A DNA stretch of 64,000 bases from Skeletonema tropicum (taxonomy: Eukaryota; Bacillariophyta; Thalassiosirophyceae; Thalassiosirales; Thalassiosiraceae): assembly GCA_037178625.1 (NCBI GenBank), contig CM074132.1, positions 3,720,001 to 3,784,000 on the forward strand, written 5' to 3'. Positions 54,300 to 64,000 of this stretch are shown here, one piece after another. Below the pieces are notes generated by a model, which was not told where the DNA came from, searched no databases, and saw only the letters and a program-made list of their open reading frames with translations. The number at the start of each line of letters is the position of its first letter. The stretch's first letter is position 1. Made by a program: the position numbers and the translations under genes.

Positions 54300-55810
54300 C
54301 AAATTCAAGTGGTGTGTGCAGTGATGTGTGAAATACGATACATACGCGTGTGCAGCGTATAGCCTCTCTTAGCTCTCGCTCAACGCACAGCACCGAGCGA
54401 GCACCGCCCGCCCGTCCAACCATGATGTTGTTATCAGTAGATAGTGGAAAATCCGTTTTTCAGCACCAAGATGATCGGTTGTCAGTAGGACAACGCCTCC
54501 TCTTACCGCCCATATCGACTTCCATTAGTGTCAAGATCATCGTGGATAATTTTGTGTCGCCGATTGCAGGGAATGTGTTTATTTCAAATTGAAAGCGGCG
54601 CCCATCAACACACTTTTTCCGCTTCCGCACACAAGTACAAGCACGATATTATTATTCGTCGATAAGCGTTATTGCAAATCATCTCAGTCAACTAATCATG
54701 CCAGTTTATGTCGACATTGACGATGATCACAACAGCTCATCGCTCAGACTACTCAGACCTCTCCAGGCAGGTTTTCTTCTTGGAACACCCTTTTTCTACA
54801 CGGAGCGCACAGCAAGTACACAAAACTATCGTTCTGTCCATTATATCGCTCCTATATCGGTAGTTGGATCACCGTGGAAGTTGAATCTCTGAAGAGTTAT
54901 ATGTTGCCGATTGCTGTGTATGAAACTCTACCTCCAATTCGAAACAACGACACATCCACCACAATAACAATCTCACCCATCACGCAATTGCTTCCAACAA
55001 ATCTTGAGCAGAAGTATGTGAAGATACTCCTATTCGAATCGCGAGAGGAAGTACCAACGAACACTCAAAATTCTTTGAGAATGATTCTCCATCGCACACC
55101 TTTGAGAATTGAAAACGAGATGTTCCCTCACTACTCGTGAGAGCCTGTGGACTTTTCCGACATCGAAATGCTTCTTGGACTTTTGATAACGTACTTATCA
55201 ACCGATGATGCCTCCTCTCATCAACACCACACATTACAATAATGCTATGTGGAATGTAAGTTGCGTCGATCCTCGAGCGGTCTGAAGACGTATTAGATGA
55301 CTGTTACATAAGTGAAGAATGGTAGAATATCTGATACCATTCCATGGCGCGGTTATATATTTTTTGGAGCTTAACGAGAAACACAAAAGAGATGTGTGCT
55401 CGTCTCTAGAGTCTAGAGAGAGAGAGTAGAGAGAGCGCATGATTTTCCAAGGAAGCTTGAACCTTCAAAAAGTAGCTCGTCGACTTGCCACAAAGAGAAT
55501 GAATATGCTACTCCTGATCCTCCATCTTCTATGAATTCACTCTCAGCTTATTCATCCGGTTGAAATACACCAAATTAATTAATATCTGCCTCGTAACATC
55601 TAATTCATTTTTATTTTATTTTTCTTATTGATTTTCTTTTGTTACAAAAGAGTTCCAAGTAATTGCATCTTGCATATCATTTACATCGTTGTGGAAACTC
55701 TATTCACGTACCTACGTTTCGGATCTTTCCCCAGATACCTTACACTCACAGTGAAGTCTTGCCCCATTGCTGACTTCATTCTTTCCCCTCAATATGGTAT
55801 ACAAAAATGC
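54300..55810. other. Gene-poor stretch (unit 2 copy of 25951-27460)
   Basis: Same short frames as in unit 1; no supported gene. Confidence 0.3.
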
Positions 55811-55814
55811 CGGT

Positions 55815-57681
55815 CTAGTAGAAGCGGCATCTGGGTTTCCAAGGCAAAGTATCTTCACAACACTCTTCCTTGCTCTTGAAGAGTTGGACCCAAGAATCCG
55901 CAATTCCACCACAGGGGGATGCTCCGTTGCAGTCTTGAACACATGTCTCATCTCCATAGTTCACGTACCACTCATTGGTCCCAACATCGGCAGTGCCAAG
56001 ACAATCCCTTAGCCCCCAGGAAAAATGCCTTTCGCAGCATTTTTCGAGCGTGGTAGAAAGGTACCAACCTTGATCATTGAGCATGTAAGTGGGCATCTTA
56101 TCATCATTGAGACAAGCAGCAGTGCTACTTCCAGTCCAATCAGGGTAGTACTCTCCGTTTGTCAGCTCAGGTTTCGTTCCAGTGCAATCAAAGTAATTCC
56201 ATTGGTAAAACTTTTCGCAACATTCTTCGATAGAGTTGGAAAAGAAATAGTTGAAGTTGCTAAGCATGTAATAAGGTTCTCTCCCTATAGAGATTGATTG
56301 GGAAAACATATTCTGCATTAGTGAATGCTGCCTTAGCTGATACACATAATAAGATAGATTGGACAACATTCTTACTTACCATCAGCAATGCAGCCTTCGT
56401 TAGATCCGCTCCAATCAGGATAAAATAGCGCTTTAATACAATCGTCATGATTCGGAGGATACCTCCCCATACATGCATCATATAAGAACCCATTGAAGAA
56501 TTTGCTGCAGCAGGCTTCATTTGTGCTGGATAGCCAGTCTGTAGGATTCGCAGCCATGTAGTTGGGTTCCAAGCCGTCATTCCTATTTGAGACAACGGAT
56601 GTAAGATTATTTGAGGTTAGAGCATCGTATATTCATCCAACAACGCGTGCGCAATTGTAGACACACACACACACATAGGAGAGAGAGAGAGAGAGTAATG
56701 ATCTTACCTGCACCCGTTATAGTTTCGTTCCCAAATGGGATAGAACATGTTAGTGCCATATTTCGTCGAAGGTGATTCGGTTGGTGATGAGGATGGTGAA
56801 CACGACGGCATTGAAGAGGGTTCGGAAGAAGGATCCGAAGAAGGCTCTGAAGAGGGTTGTTCAGATGGATCCCAAGAGGGTTCTTCAGAGGGATCCGAAG
56901 AAGGCTCTGAAGAGGGAGATTCAGATGGATCCGAAGAGGGTTGTTCAGATGGATCCCAAGAGGGTTCGGAAGAAGGATCCGAAGAAGGCTCTGAAGAGGG
57001 TTCAGAAGAAGGATCCGAAGAAGGTTCGGAAGAGGGTTGTTGAGAGGGATCCGAAGAAGGTTGAGACGATGGCATGGATGATGGCTCCGACGACGACGAC
57101 GGTTGTGAAGAGGGCTTCTCTGGATCCGCAACCTTCCAGCATTCAAAATTTGCGACATTGAGAGTTCCAACAATCTCCCCGGTACCCGGATTGCTAAAAT
57201 ATGATCCACCAAAACAAATTTCTGGGTCTGGTGTAGGGCTGTCCACAAGACAGTAACAGTCTGATGCATTGAAAACAAAACCACGGAAATACTCGTAAGC
57301 TCCTGTGCCTGTGCAAGAGTTGCGGCATTGCTGTGCACATGCAGAGGCTACGCCAGCGCCAGAGTAAGAATATTGTGAAAAAAATTTACCACTAGAATTT
57401 AGGCAAATTCCATCACCAACTCTGGTGAAATAGTAGTCGTTTGCTTCCAACATTCTTTGATCGGAAGGAATTGCTCCACTAGCATTAACATTTGCCTTCC
57501 GCAAATGTTTGTTGATGGCGTTGGCGTTAGCATCATTCGTTCTCCAACCTTCTCCTGGAGCAGGAGGTGATGGTGATGGTGATGGAGATAGAGACGAAGC
57601 ATCAGCACTGAGACTGAGCATGACCGAGCCTCGGACTCCGATGAACTTTAGAAGGGCGAGCGCAGCTACTGAGAATCGCAT
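55815..57681 (-). CDS. Secreted Ser/Pro-repeat, Cys-rich protein (unit 2 copy)
   Basis: Exons 57681-56708, 56582-56380 and 56284-55815. The open frames translate identically to those of unit 1 and the splice sites are conserved. Even the repetitive Pro-Ser-Ser region has not changed in length, which is unusual for repeats and points to a very recent copy or to assembly from the same reads. Confidence 0.8.
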
Positions 57682-57804
57682 GATGAGAAGAGATGTTATA
57701 ATTTGGTGGATAGGGATTGGTTTGTTGTGTTGTGGTGTTGGGTTGATGATGTTATCGGTTGTCGGTCTTATGTAGGCTTGCTAAACGACGACGACGAGAA
57801 GTTG

Positions 57805-57879
57805 TACATACTTTACCTGACGAAGACGAAGAGAAGAATCCGTCTACATACTTTACCTGACGAAGACGAAGAGAAGAAT
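57805..57879 (+). repeat. Two-copy 40 bp tandem repeat at the unit 2/3 junction
   Basis: Copy of 29456-29530. Confidence 0.75.
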
Positions 57880-58271
57880 CAGTTCCTGAGAGTGTGCGTG
57901 ATTGAGAAGAGTGAGAAATGTCACGTTAGCGCGGGTTTTGGTCATAGTCATTTACACAGTAAGGGTGGTCAATGTTTTTTTCTGAATCTGAATCTGAAAC
58001 GTTGGCCTTAGGAATTAGTATGTCTACGTACGGGGGGCTGGATTTGGCTTTGAGTGTGGTTGAGTGCCACTTATTTTTAATCGTTGTTTTGGTGCCGCTT
58101 TGGTTAGGGTTATTTGAGTTTCTCCGAAATTAAACGTTTCAGAATCAGAGCCAAAAAACGCCACTGATTCTGAATCTGAAACGTTTACGTTCCTCCGTGA
58201 TGTATTGCAAATGTCACATCTTCAACAATTTTGATGCCGGATGATCGCGGATTTGAAAGAGGCATAAGTAA

Positions 58272-60330
58272 CAGGTGGTCTGGACCCGCCACGATGAGTT
58301 CCGCCACGATTTCCGCCACGATTCTTAAAAAGTTATTCCTTACTTATGGTATAGAGACTTTCCCATTCCGCCACACCCGCCATCCAGGCACCATCCACAA
58401 TCCACATGCAAAGACAGGCATCTCAATGGGAGCCATTCAAGGGAGCCATCCAAAATAAACAAACCGCCACCACCGTTCAAATCCGCCGCATAACAACAAA
58501 ACCAAAACCATGCATGACGGGAGATAATATCTCCTACAGCCACGACGCCATCCAACTTCATACGAAAATTATTTCATGCTACTACCATGTCATCATTGAT
58601 CCTATCAGCACACCGTCTCCTTACGAGAAAAAAAAAAATCCAGGTAAATATTCAGTGTCTATTATTTTATCTGCTCTACACAAAAAATGTTGTTACTTAC
58701 TGAATAATTTCCGAAAAACAACTCCGCACACAGGCCGACTACTCTTATCCCGATCTCCTCTTATGGCATCAGCGTTTTCTAATTAATTATCAGCGTCAAT
58801 TTATCATTGTGCTGTCAGGCGTTATTGATGACAGCGGCAAAAGATGAGGTTATCTGAAGAAATTATTGATATTTTTTAAGATTTCCGGGGGGGGGGATAG
58901 TGGACAGTATTCAGGAGGAACAAAGGGTGGCAGTCTTGGGGGCAAGCTATTCCATGGCTTCATCCTGTTTGACTGCTTTTCTTTCTGTAATGAGTGGCTT
59001 CCTCTAACCGTAACAAACTGTGCATTGACGAAGCCTAGATCTTCAATCATTTGTTGATCAAAGAACCCATCCCCAGCGACAATGTTGACGTTGGATAAAG
59101 GACGGTAAGGTGCACTCTCTCCAAGGAAGTCTGCCAAAAATTTATACATATCAGCCATGCGCTATGCCCAAGCTGGTACGCCTCATCATCATTCAACTCC
59201 TCATTCTCTATGCCTTGCAGAAAGTTACTACTATTGACGATCTGTTTGAAAGCATCGTAGTCTTTATTGGAACTGCGGAACGTTGGCATGAGCCTGTGGA
59301 CTTTGACCCGTATGTTAAATACATCCTGCTTTGACACAATCTTTGAGCTAGGCCAAACTGGGGTCATGACACTCTTGATCATCGCAGATGATATCTTTCC
59401 ACACAACTCGTAGACATTGCACAATTGAAATAGGGCAGCATCAGGCATTTTCTCGACGTATGCACCTGCACGAGACATTGTTACAACCCTATTCTGCCGA
59501 CCTGGGTGACAATTTCCAGCATGGGTGGTACATGTACCATTGCCAATCTCAACGGGCTGATCCCATTCAGGTTTGTACGAAGGAATTGGCCTATCTTTCC
59601 CCTTCTGAGACTCTGGAAAGTATGGTGTCTTTACCAAGGGCTTGAGATTAATTGTAAATGTGCAGCCTGCCTTCAGTGAACCACTTGTGAAATCACGTCT
59701 TGGTGTTCTAACATCACTACCAAACCTGTTACACCTGATTTCCAACTTTTCAAGTGTAGAAGTCCAACCATGCTTTGTTCAATAACGTTTAAAACTGATT
59801 GAACTAAATCTCTGCTCTTCCACGTTTCTCCCGGCTTGAATAACTCAGCCGTAATTTTGTCGAAGTCACATTTGTCTTCGTTTGTAGTGATCAGATGTAA
59901 TGGAGCAATTTTCAAAGTACGAAGCGTAGTCAAAATCAACTACCATGCGACGAGTCTCATTCTTTTTACCAAATGAGACATCATCATAGATCTTTAGCGA
60001 CCTCGCAAATGAGGTTGATGGACAAGGTGTGTTTACTTCTTGAGACATAGCAGCAATGATAGATGTGTCCTCAATACAATTGATTGAGTAAGTAAGTAAG
60101 TAGGTTCATGTCATCGGTCATTTTTTGCTGGCGGCCCAGGGCGGCCCATTCAAATTTCAAACTCAAGAGAATCTTATGTGTGGAAGTAAGTATTGTGACC
60201 AAGACAGTCACGTGGCGGAATGGCGGGTGTGGCGGAATGGGAAAGTCTCTATACCATAAGTAAGGAATACTTTTTAAGAATCGTGGCGGAAATCGTGGCG
60301 GAACTCATCGTGGCGGGTCCAGACCACCTG
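58272..60330 (-). mobile_element. Mutator-like element (unit 3 copy, 2059 bp)
   Basis: ATAAGTAA at 58264-58271 and 60331-60338. Net two bases shorter than the other copies through homopolymer indels. Confidence 0.85.
58850..60048 (-). pseudogene. Mutator-like transposase fragment (unit 3 copy) with extra frameshifts
   Basis: Besides the shared frameshift, a T is lost at about 59776 and one gained at about 59881. The frame is split into pieces 60048-59866, 59939-59673 and 59745-59047, then 59158-58850. Probably sequence error. Confidence 0.6.
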
Positions 60331-60419
60331 ATAAGTAAATCAGGAAGGTGAACGTTTCAGATTCAGATTCAGATAAAAAACATTGACAGATTCCTTGTTT
60401 TTAAGACCACCCCTGTTTT

Positions 60420-60937
60420 AGCTAGTACGCTCTAAAATAATGTGAGGGAGCCCTTACAGGTACTTAGTCTTTTTTGTAGTGGTACAGTATGAGGCGTTTC
60501 ACATCACCACCGATCAACCATCAAACCATGGCACAAAGTTAGCGCTCTCCACCCCATACGGCACGTGTGTACTACGCCAAAATCACTGGGGTCGGTGAAA
60601 TAACTACGACGGTAAATCATTACTAATACCATTAGCCGCCATTATTCGCTGGAATTCTATCACTGGAACCTTTCGAATTTTTTAATTAATACACCCACCG
60701 TCGTCATTGCATCCGACGGTACATGCACCACTCGACACAACAGCATCCTCCCCTACACATCGTTGCGGCGCTCTTACTACACAAAAATTGTCACGGGCGC
60801 TTCACCTATCAATATACCATCGACCGCCGTCGGAATTGTCTCACTGGCCACCGCATAATTGAAAACAACAGCGCTCCTATTGTAATTTGAAAATAATAAT
60901 ATTTATTCACAGCATGAGTGAGGAGGGCGAGGAAAGA
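60420..60937 (+). mobile_element. Long-TIR element, left end only (unit 3), cut by gap
   Basis: From GCTAGTACGCTCTAAAATAA it matches the left TIR of the element at 32046, then the start of its first gene (ATG at 60914, 'MSEEGEER') before the N run. The junction upstream is shuffled: AGATTCC, TTGTTTTTAAG and ACCACCCCTGTTTTA follow each other where unit 2 has CCACCCC then TTGTTTTTAAGGGC. Confidence 0.75.
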
Positions 60938-61437
60938 NNNNNNNNNNNNNNNNNNNNNNNNNNNNNNNNNNNNNNNNNNNNNNNNNNNNNNNNNNNNNNN
61001 NNNNNNNNNNNNNNNNNNNNNNNNNNNNNNNNNNNNNNNNNNNNNNNNNNNNNNNNNNNNNNNNNNNNNNNNNNNNNNNNNNNNNNNNNNNNNNNNNNNN
61101 NNNNNNNNNNNNNNNNNNNNNNNNNNNNNNNNNNNNNNNNNNNNNNNNNNNNNNNNNNNNNNNNNNNNNNNNNNNNNNNNNNNNNNNNNNNNNNNNNNNN
61201 NNNNNNNNNNNNNNNNNNNNNNNNNNNNNNNNNNNNNNNNNNNNNNNNNNNNNNNNNNNNNNNNNNNNNNNNNNNNNNNNNNNNNNNNNNNNNNNNNNNN
61301 NNNNNNNNNNNNNNNNNNNNNNNNNNNNNNNNNNNNNNNNNNNNNNNNNNNNNNNNNNNNNNNNNNNNNNNNNNNNNNNNNNNNNNNNNNNNNNNNNNNN
61401 NNNNNNNNNNNNNNNNNNNNNNNNNNNNNNNNNNNNN
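60938..61437. other. Assembly gap, exactly 500 N
   Basis: A round 500 bases of N is a placeholder of unknown true length. Apparent open frames across it are meaningless. What follows does not continue the long-TIR element or the unit. Confidence 0.98.
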
Positions 61438-61660
61438 ACAAAGAGAGATGTCTAGAGAGAGACAGCTGAAAGCTGTCTATGTTATGGAGTATTTAGTTAT
61501 GTGTAATAGAAAAGAATCTGTGGTCATGTGTATCAGTTCGGCGACGAACACAAGAAATATGTAATTACGAGAAAATAGCCACAAACACAATCGCTTGAGA
61601 AACCACTGATGAGAACCAAATTGGGGCAAGTTATTCTTCACTACGATACTCTCACTGAAT
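61438..61660. other. Short stretch after the gap, nothing recognised
   Basis: ACAGCTGAAAGCTGT is a small hairpin at 61461-61475. No gene seen. Confidence 0.4.
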
Positions 61661-62062
61661 ATGATGGAACGATCAACTAAGCTATCAAACAGCGCGTTTA
61701 AAAACGATGTCGAAAGTTTACGGCAACAACTAAAGCTGCAAAACAATGACAGAGGAATTGGAATAGCAACAAGACTGCTGCAACTGAGCGAGGGAAGCAT
61801 AGAGAGAGCGAAACTAGCAGTAGATAGAATCTTGGGAGGTGCACAAACAGAACAAGAGAAGGACACAATTGAATCCATCATAACAGACTACATAAAAGAT
61901 ATGGGGAGACATAGAACCAATTATGCTGCAATGATGGGACAAACTGAGACAGACAGGACGAACACTATGGTACCAGGCTCAATACTATATACAGAGGTGA
62001 ACTATAACATGCCGGCACCAACATGGAAAAGAGGGAATAAAAAACTCGCACTGAAACGATAG
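61661..62062 (+). CDS. Hypothetical protein, 133 codons
   Basis: ATG ATG at 61661, stop at 62060-62062. The translation is polar and helical ('SAFKNDVESLRQQLKLQNND', 'SIERAKLAVDRILGGAQTEQ') with a Lys/Arg-rich end, so a coiled-coil or DNA-associated protein is possible. No domain recognised. It lies about 450 bp from the convergent LINE fragment, and a link between the two is not shown. Confidence 0.4.
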   Translation: MMERSTKLSNSAFKNDVESLRQQLKLQNNDRGIGIATRLLQLSEGSIERAKLAVDRILGGAQTEQEKDTIESIITDYIKDMGRHRTNYAAMMGQTETDRTNTMVPGSILYTEVNYNMPAPTWKRGNKKLALKR

Positions 62063-62180
62063 AATCGAGTGGATGAGTTGAAAGTGAAAGAGATGCACAA
62101 GCAACAGTGAACACTAAGCGCAACTAAACAGCTGATCCGAAAACAAACAGTTGAGACGACGAATGACTGCCGGACAATGT

Positions 62181-62465
62181 ACTAATTGGTATAAGTGTGC
62201 ACAGCACAATTATATATAATTTGATCAGGCGCACTGCAATCTTCTCTCAAATCCCTACACAAATACTAGTGCCGATGGACAGATAGATGATTTTCACAAT
62301 TCTAACACAATTAAAGACAACGTCATTGCAGAGCAACTTTATAGCCGTATTCTATTGTAAAGAGACTAATTGGTAAAATTGTGCACAGCACAATTATACC
62401 AATTAAGGCCAACGTCATTGCAGAGCAACTTTATAGCCGAATTCCGTTGTATAAAGACTACTGAC
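62181..62465 (+). repeat. Imperfect tandem repeats, period about 92 bp
   Basis: AATTAA(AG/GG)(A/C)CAACGTCATTGCAGAGC starts at 62309 and again at 62401. The part ACTAATTGGTA...GTGCACAGCACAATTATA occurs at 62181-62214 and 62365-62398. GTGCACAGCAC is palindrome-like. Confidence 0.65.
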
Positions 62466-62512
62466 AAGCCACACGGCAAATGGCCAACAGAGCAAGATGA
62501 CGACACAATACT

Positions 62513-63190
62513 TTACAGGCCCCGAGGGCCCGCGCTGAACCCGCCACATACACCGCTGCACGCCACTACTATCGCACCATTCTGCGCGCCCCTGTTTATT
62601 CGATGGTCTATTGGTGGCAATGACGCATACTGAGTGTTAGCCATATTCTGAAACATTCGTCTCATATTCATACCAAAAATTCCTTTATTATTCGATGTCC
62701 TTGGGCGGTTCGTTTCTACGTATCCGCATATATCAATCCCAAGGTCATGGACTACCTCTATCTCGTTTAGTAGAGTATTGGTCCTCAGGACTTTGATGGA
62801 GTTAATATTTTGAAACCCGAATCTTACTACTCCATCTTCATTTTGTCTAAGTTGCATTTTATCTCCCTTTGATTCCAAATTCGACACACTGCCGATGATA
62901 TCCTGTTCCTTCCGGGGCTTTGATTTATTGCAAACATTGACTTTTCTTTGATGAACTCTCTTTGTGTCCTCTTCAATTCGCCCGGTCGGATGATCTTCTC
63001 CACCACGTGCTCCGCCACCTGCTCGTCGTCGATTGTGGTTATTGCTATGATGGGAGTTATTGTTATTGTCTTCATACTCGTTTTGGGCCAGCTGACACTC
63101 TATTTCTTCCGGGTTTTGTGGTTTCCCAACTTCCCTTTGTTGAGGCTTCATCTCGGAGTGACTTTTATCGTTATTAGGTTCTACCATCAT
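62513..63190 (-). pseudogene. LINE-type retrotransposon fragment, start of APE endonuclease
   Basis: ATG at 63190, 225 codons. Residues 1-115 are polar (Asn/His/Arg/Gly-rich). From about 121 the sequence 'VVRFGFQNINSIKVL', 'LNEIEVVHDLGIDICGYVET' follows the opening of an AP-endonuclease-like domain: the Asn of the QN motif (N128) and the catalytic Glu of 'ETN' (E159). After about residue 170 the similarity fades and the frame stops at 62513, well before a complete endonuclease and far before a reverse transcriptase. It is a truncated copy. The upstream polar part may belong to the same ORF. Confidence 0.55.
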
Positions 63191-64000
63191 CTATTCCACT
63201 AGTGCTTATGGCCTCTCGCAACGGCCGCTACCTTGATCTGGCTACGAGAGGCCCACGTAGGAATTAGTACCAACCACTCATTTTGTGTGGATTTTTGTTG
63301 GCGATGTGACGGTTTTTCTCTTTTCGAAAAAGTAACTTGGCAACGTCAAACCCATCGCCTAATGCAACAGACGCTAGCAGCAAGAAGAAAAAAAAAATTA
63401 ACGGAAATCTTAAAGTACGTCATGGTTGGCCCTCCAGGGGCGAAATTATAAGAAGATACGATCGTCGGTACGCACCAAACGCCAATTGATGTCTGTTACG
63501 CTCAATGCAATGACAGGAGCCGACGGTTTAGCGGCAGTCTTGACCCCTGACGAAGTAAGACGTGCATCGACATTGCTCCGATTCCGCACGGCACGGAAGC
63601 CCTTACCATTACTACCAACGGTGGATATAACTGGATTTGTGTTGCCAAACTTCATTATTTATTCGGACAATGTAGAAATGTGATGATGTAAATGATGCAA
63701 TGCATAATTTATGAGAGCTGTTGAACGGCTCGACAATGTACAAACTGCCTACATAACCGCCGCCAACGCACCAGCGCAATAATCAGCAGAGAACAATGCA
63801 ATCAATAACCAACCACGTCATGAAGTAAACGAGTTCCTTCGTAAGCTACGTCGGCAACACAAGATCTTGTGGTTCAACACATCGACAACACGTCGACAAA
63901 AAGATTCAGCTCAACACAAGACGTCGACGTGGAGTTAAGTAAGAACTGACGTATTGATCAGTACGTGGCCAAAGATCGGCAGTTATTCAAATGCAAACAC
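63191..64000. other. Right end of window, no supported gene
   Basis: A hairpin GGCCTCTCG...CGAGAGGCC lies at 63210-63252. The plus-strand frame 63426-63683 (85 codons) starts with TTG and has no domain. A CATGATGTTG-type or tRNA signature was not found. Confidence 0.35.

Larger units (their letters stand above)
29533..57881 (+). repeat. Unit 2 of the large direct repeat (28,349 bp)
   Basis: Repeats unit 1 in order and orientation. It lacks the 2284 bp insertion, has the 3275 bp long-TIR element in its MITE, has the long version of the 40093-40845 stretch, and carries a one-base deletion in the SET gene. Confidence 0.9.
57882..60937 (+). repeat. Unit 3: start of a further copy, cut by the sequence gap
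   Basis: Matches 29533-32590 of unit 2. It has many single-base indels in homopolymers (for example near 58076, 58150, 59776, 59881, 60121, 60268 and 60860), more than the other units, as expected of poorly polished sequence next to a gap. Confidence 0.85.

Noticed and set aside
60809..61564. Open frames that span the N run
   Set aside because: They consist mainly of unknown residues; the gap length is a placeholder.
1..64000. CRISPR arrays, rRNA and tRNA genes
   Set aside because: No regularly spaced repeats, no rRNA-like conserved strings and no convincing T-loop with acceptor pairing were found by eye on either strand; a tRNAscan run would be decisive.

Overview
The window looks like nuclear DNA of a stramenopile, most likely a centric diatom. 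It has short GT-AG introns of about 95-135 bp, a secreted protein with long Ser/Pro-Ser-Ser repeats followed by 'YPDW...CC' cysteine repeats, a SET-domain methyltransferase gene, a truncated type II membrane protein of an expanded diatom-like family, and many DNA transposons. I saw no bacterial operons, CRISPR arrays, rRNA or convincing tRNA.

The dominant fact is large-scale direct repetition. One block of about 27 kb appears as unit 1 (2807-29532) and unit 2 (29533-57881) at near identity. A partial unit 0 (248-1931) lies before them. The start of unit 3 (57882-60937) follows and runs into exactly 500 N. After the gap (61438-64000) the sequence is unrelated and holds a LINE-type endonuclease fragment and an unknown gene. 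The junctions share no unique sequence, and the contig may be a real tandem duplication or two haplotypes laid end to end.

Each unit carries, in order: a TA-flanked mariner-type MITE; inside it a 2061 bp Mutator-like element (absent from unit 0); a gene-poor stretch with a foldback repeat; remnants of an ABC transporter and of two related unknown genes; a two-exon SET-domain methyltransferase; a long gene-poor stretch with palindromes and a 214 bp MITE; a diverged Mutator-like relic with a SWIM zinc finger; and a three-exon secreted Ser/Pro-rich cysteine-repeat protein.

The units differ mainly by mobile elements, so empty and filled sites can be compared directly. Unit 1 alone has a 2284 bp element (8414-10697) with 15 bp inverted ends and an 8 bp target duplication. 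Unit 2 has a 3275 bp element (32046-35320) with 466 bp inverted repeats that look identical and two convergent genes. One gene has an RPA70N-like OB-fold domain; the other is the N-terminal part of a Mutator-like transposase. Both genes start just inside the inverted repeats and so share promoter sequence. This long-TIR element, with its replication-protein-A-like gene, is the most interesting system in the window.

Only the SET gene and the secreted protein have gene models that I can support exon by exon. Most other stretches are gene-poor or carry broken coding sequence.
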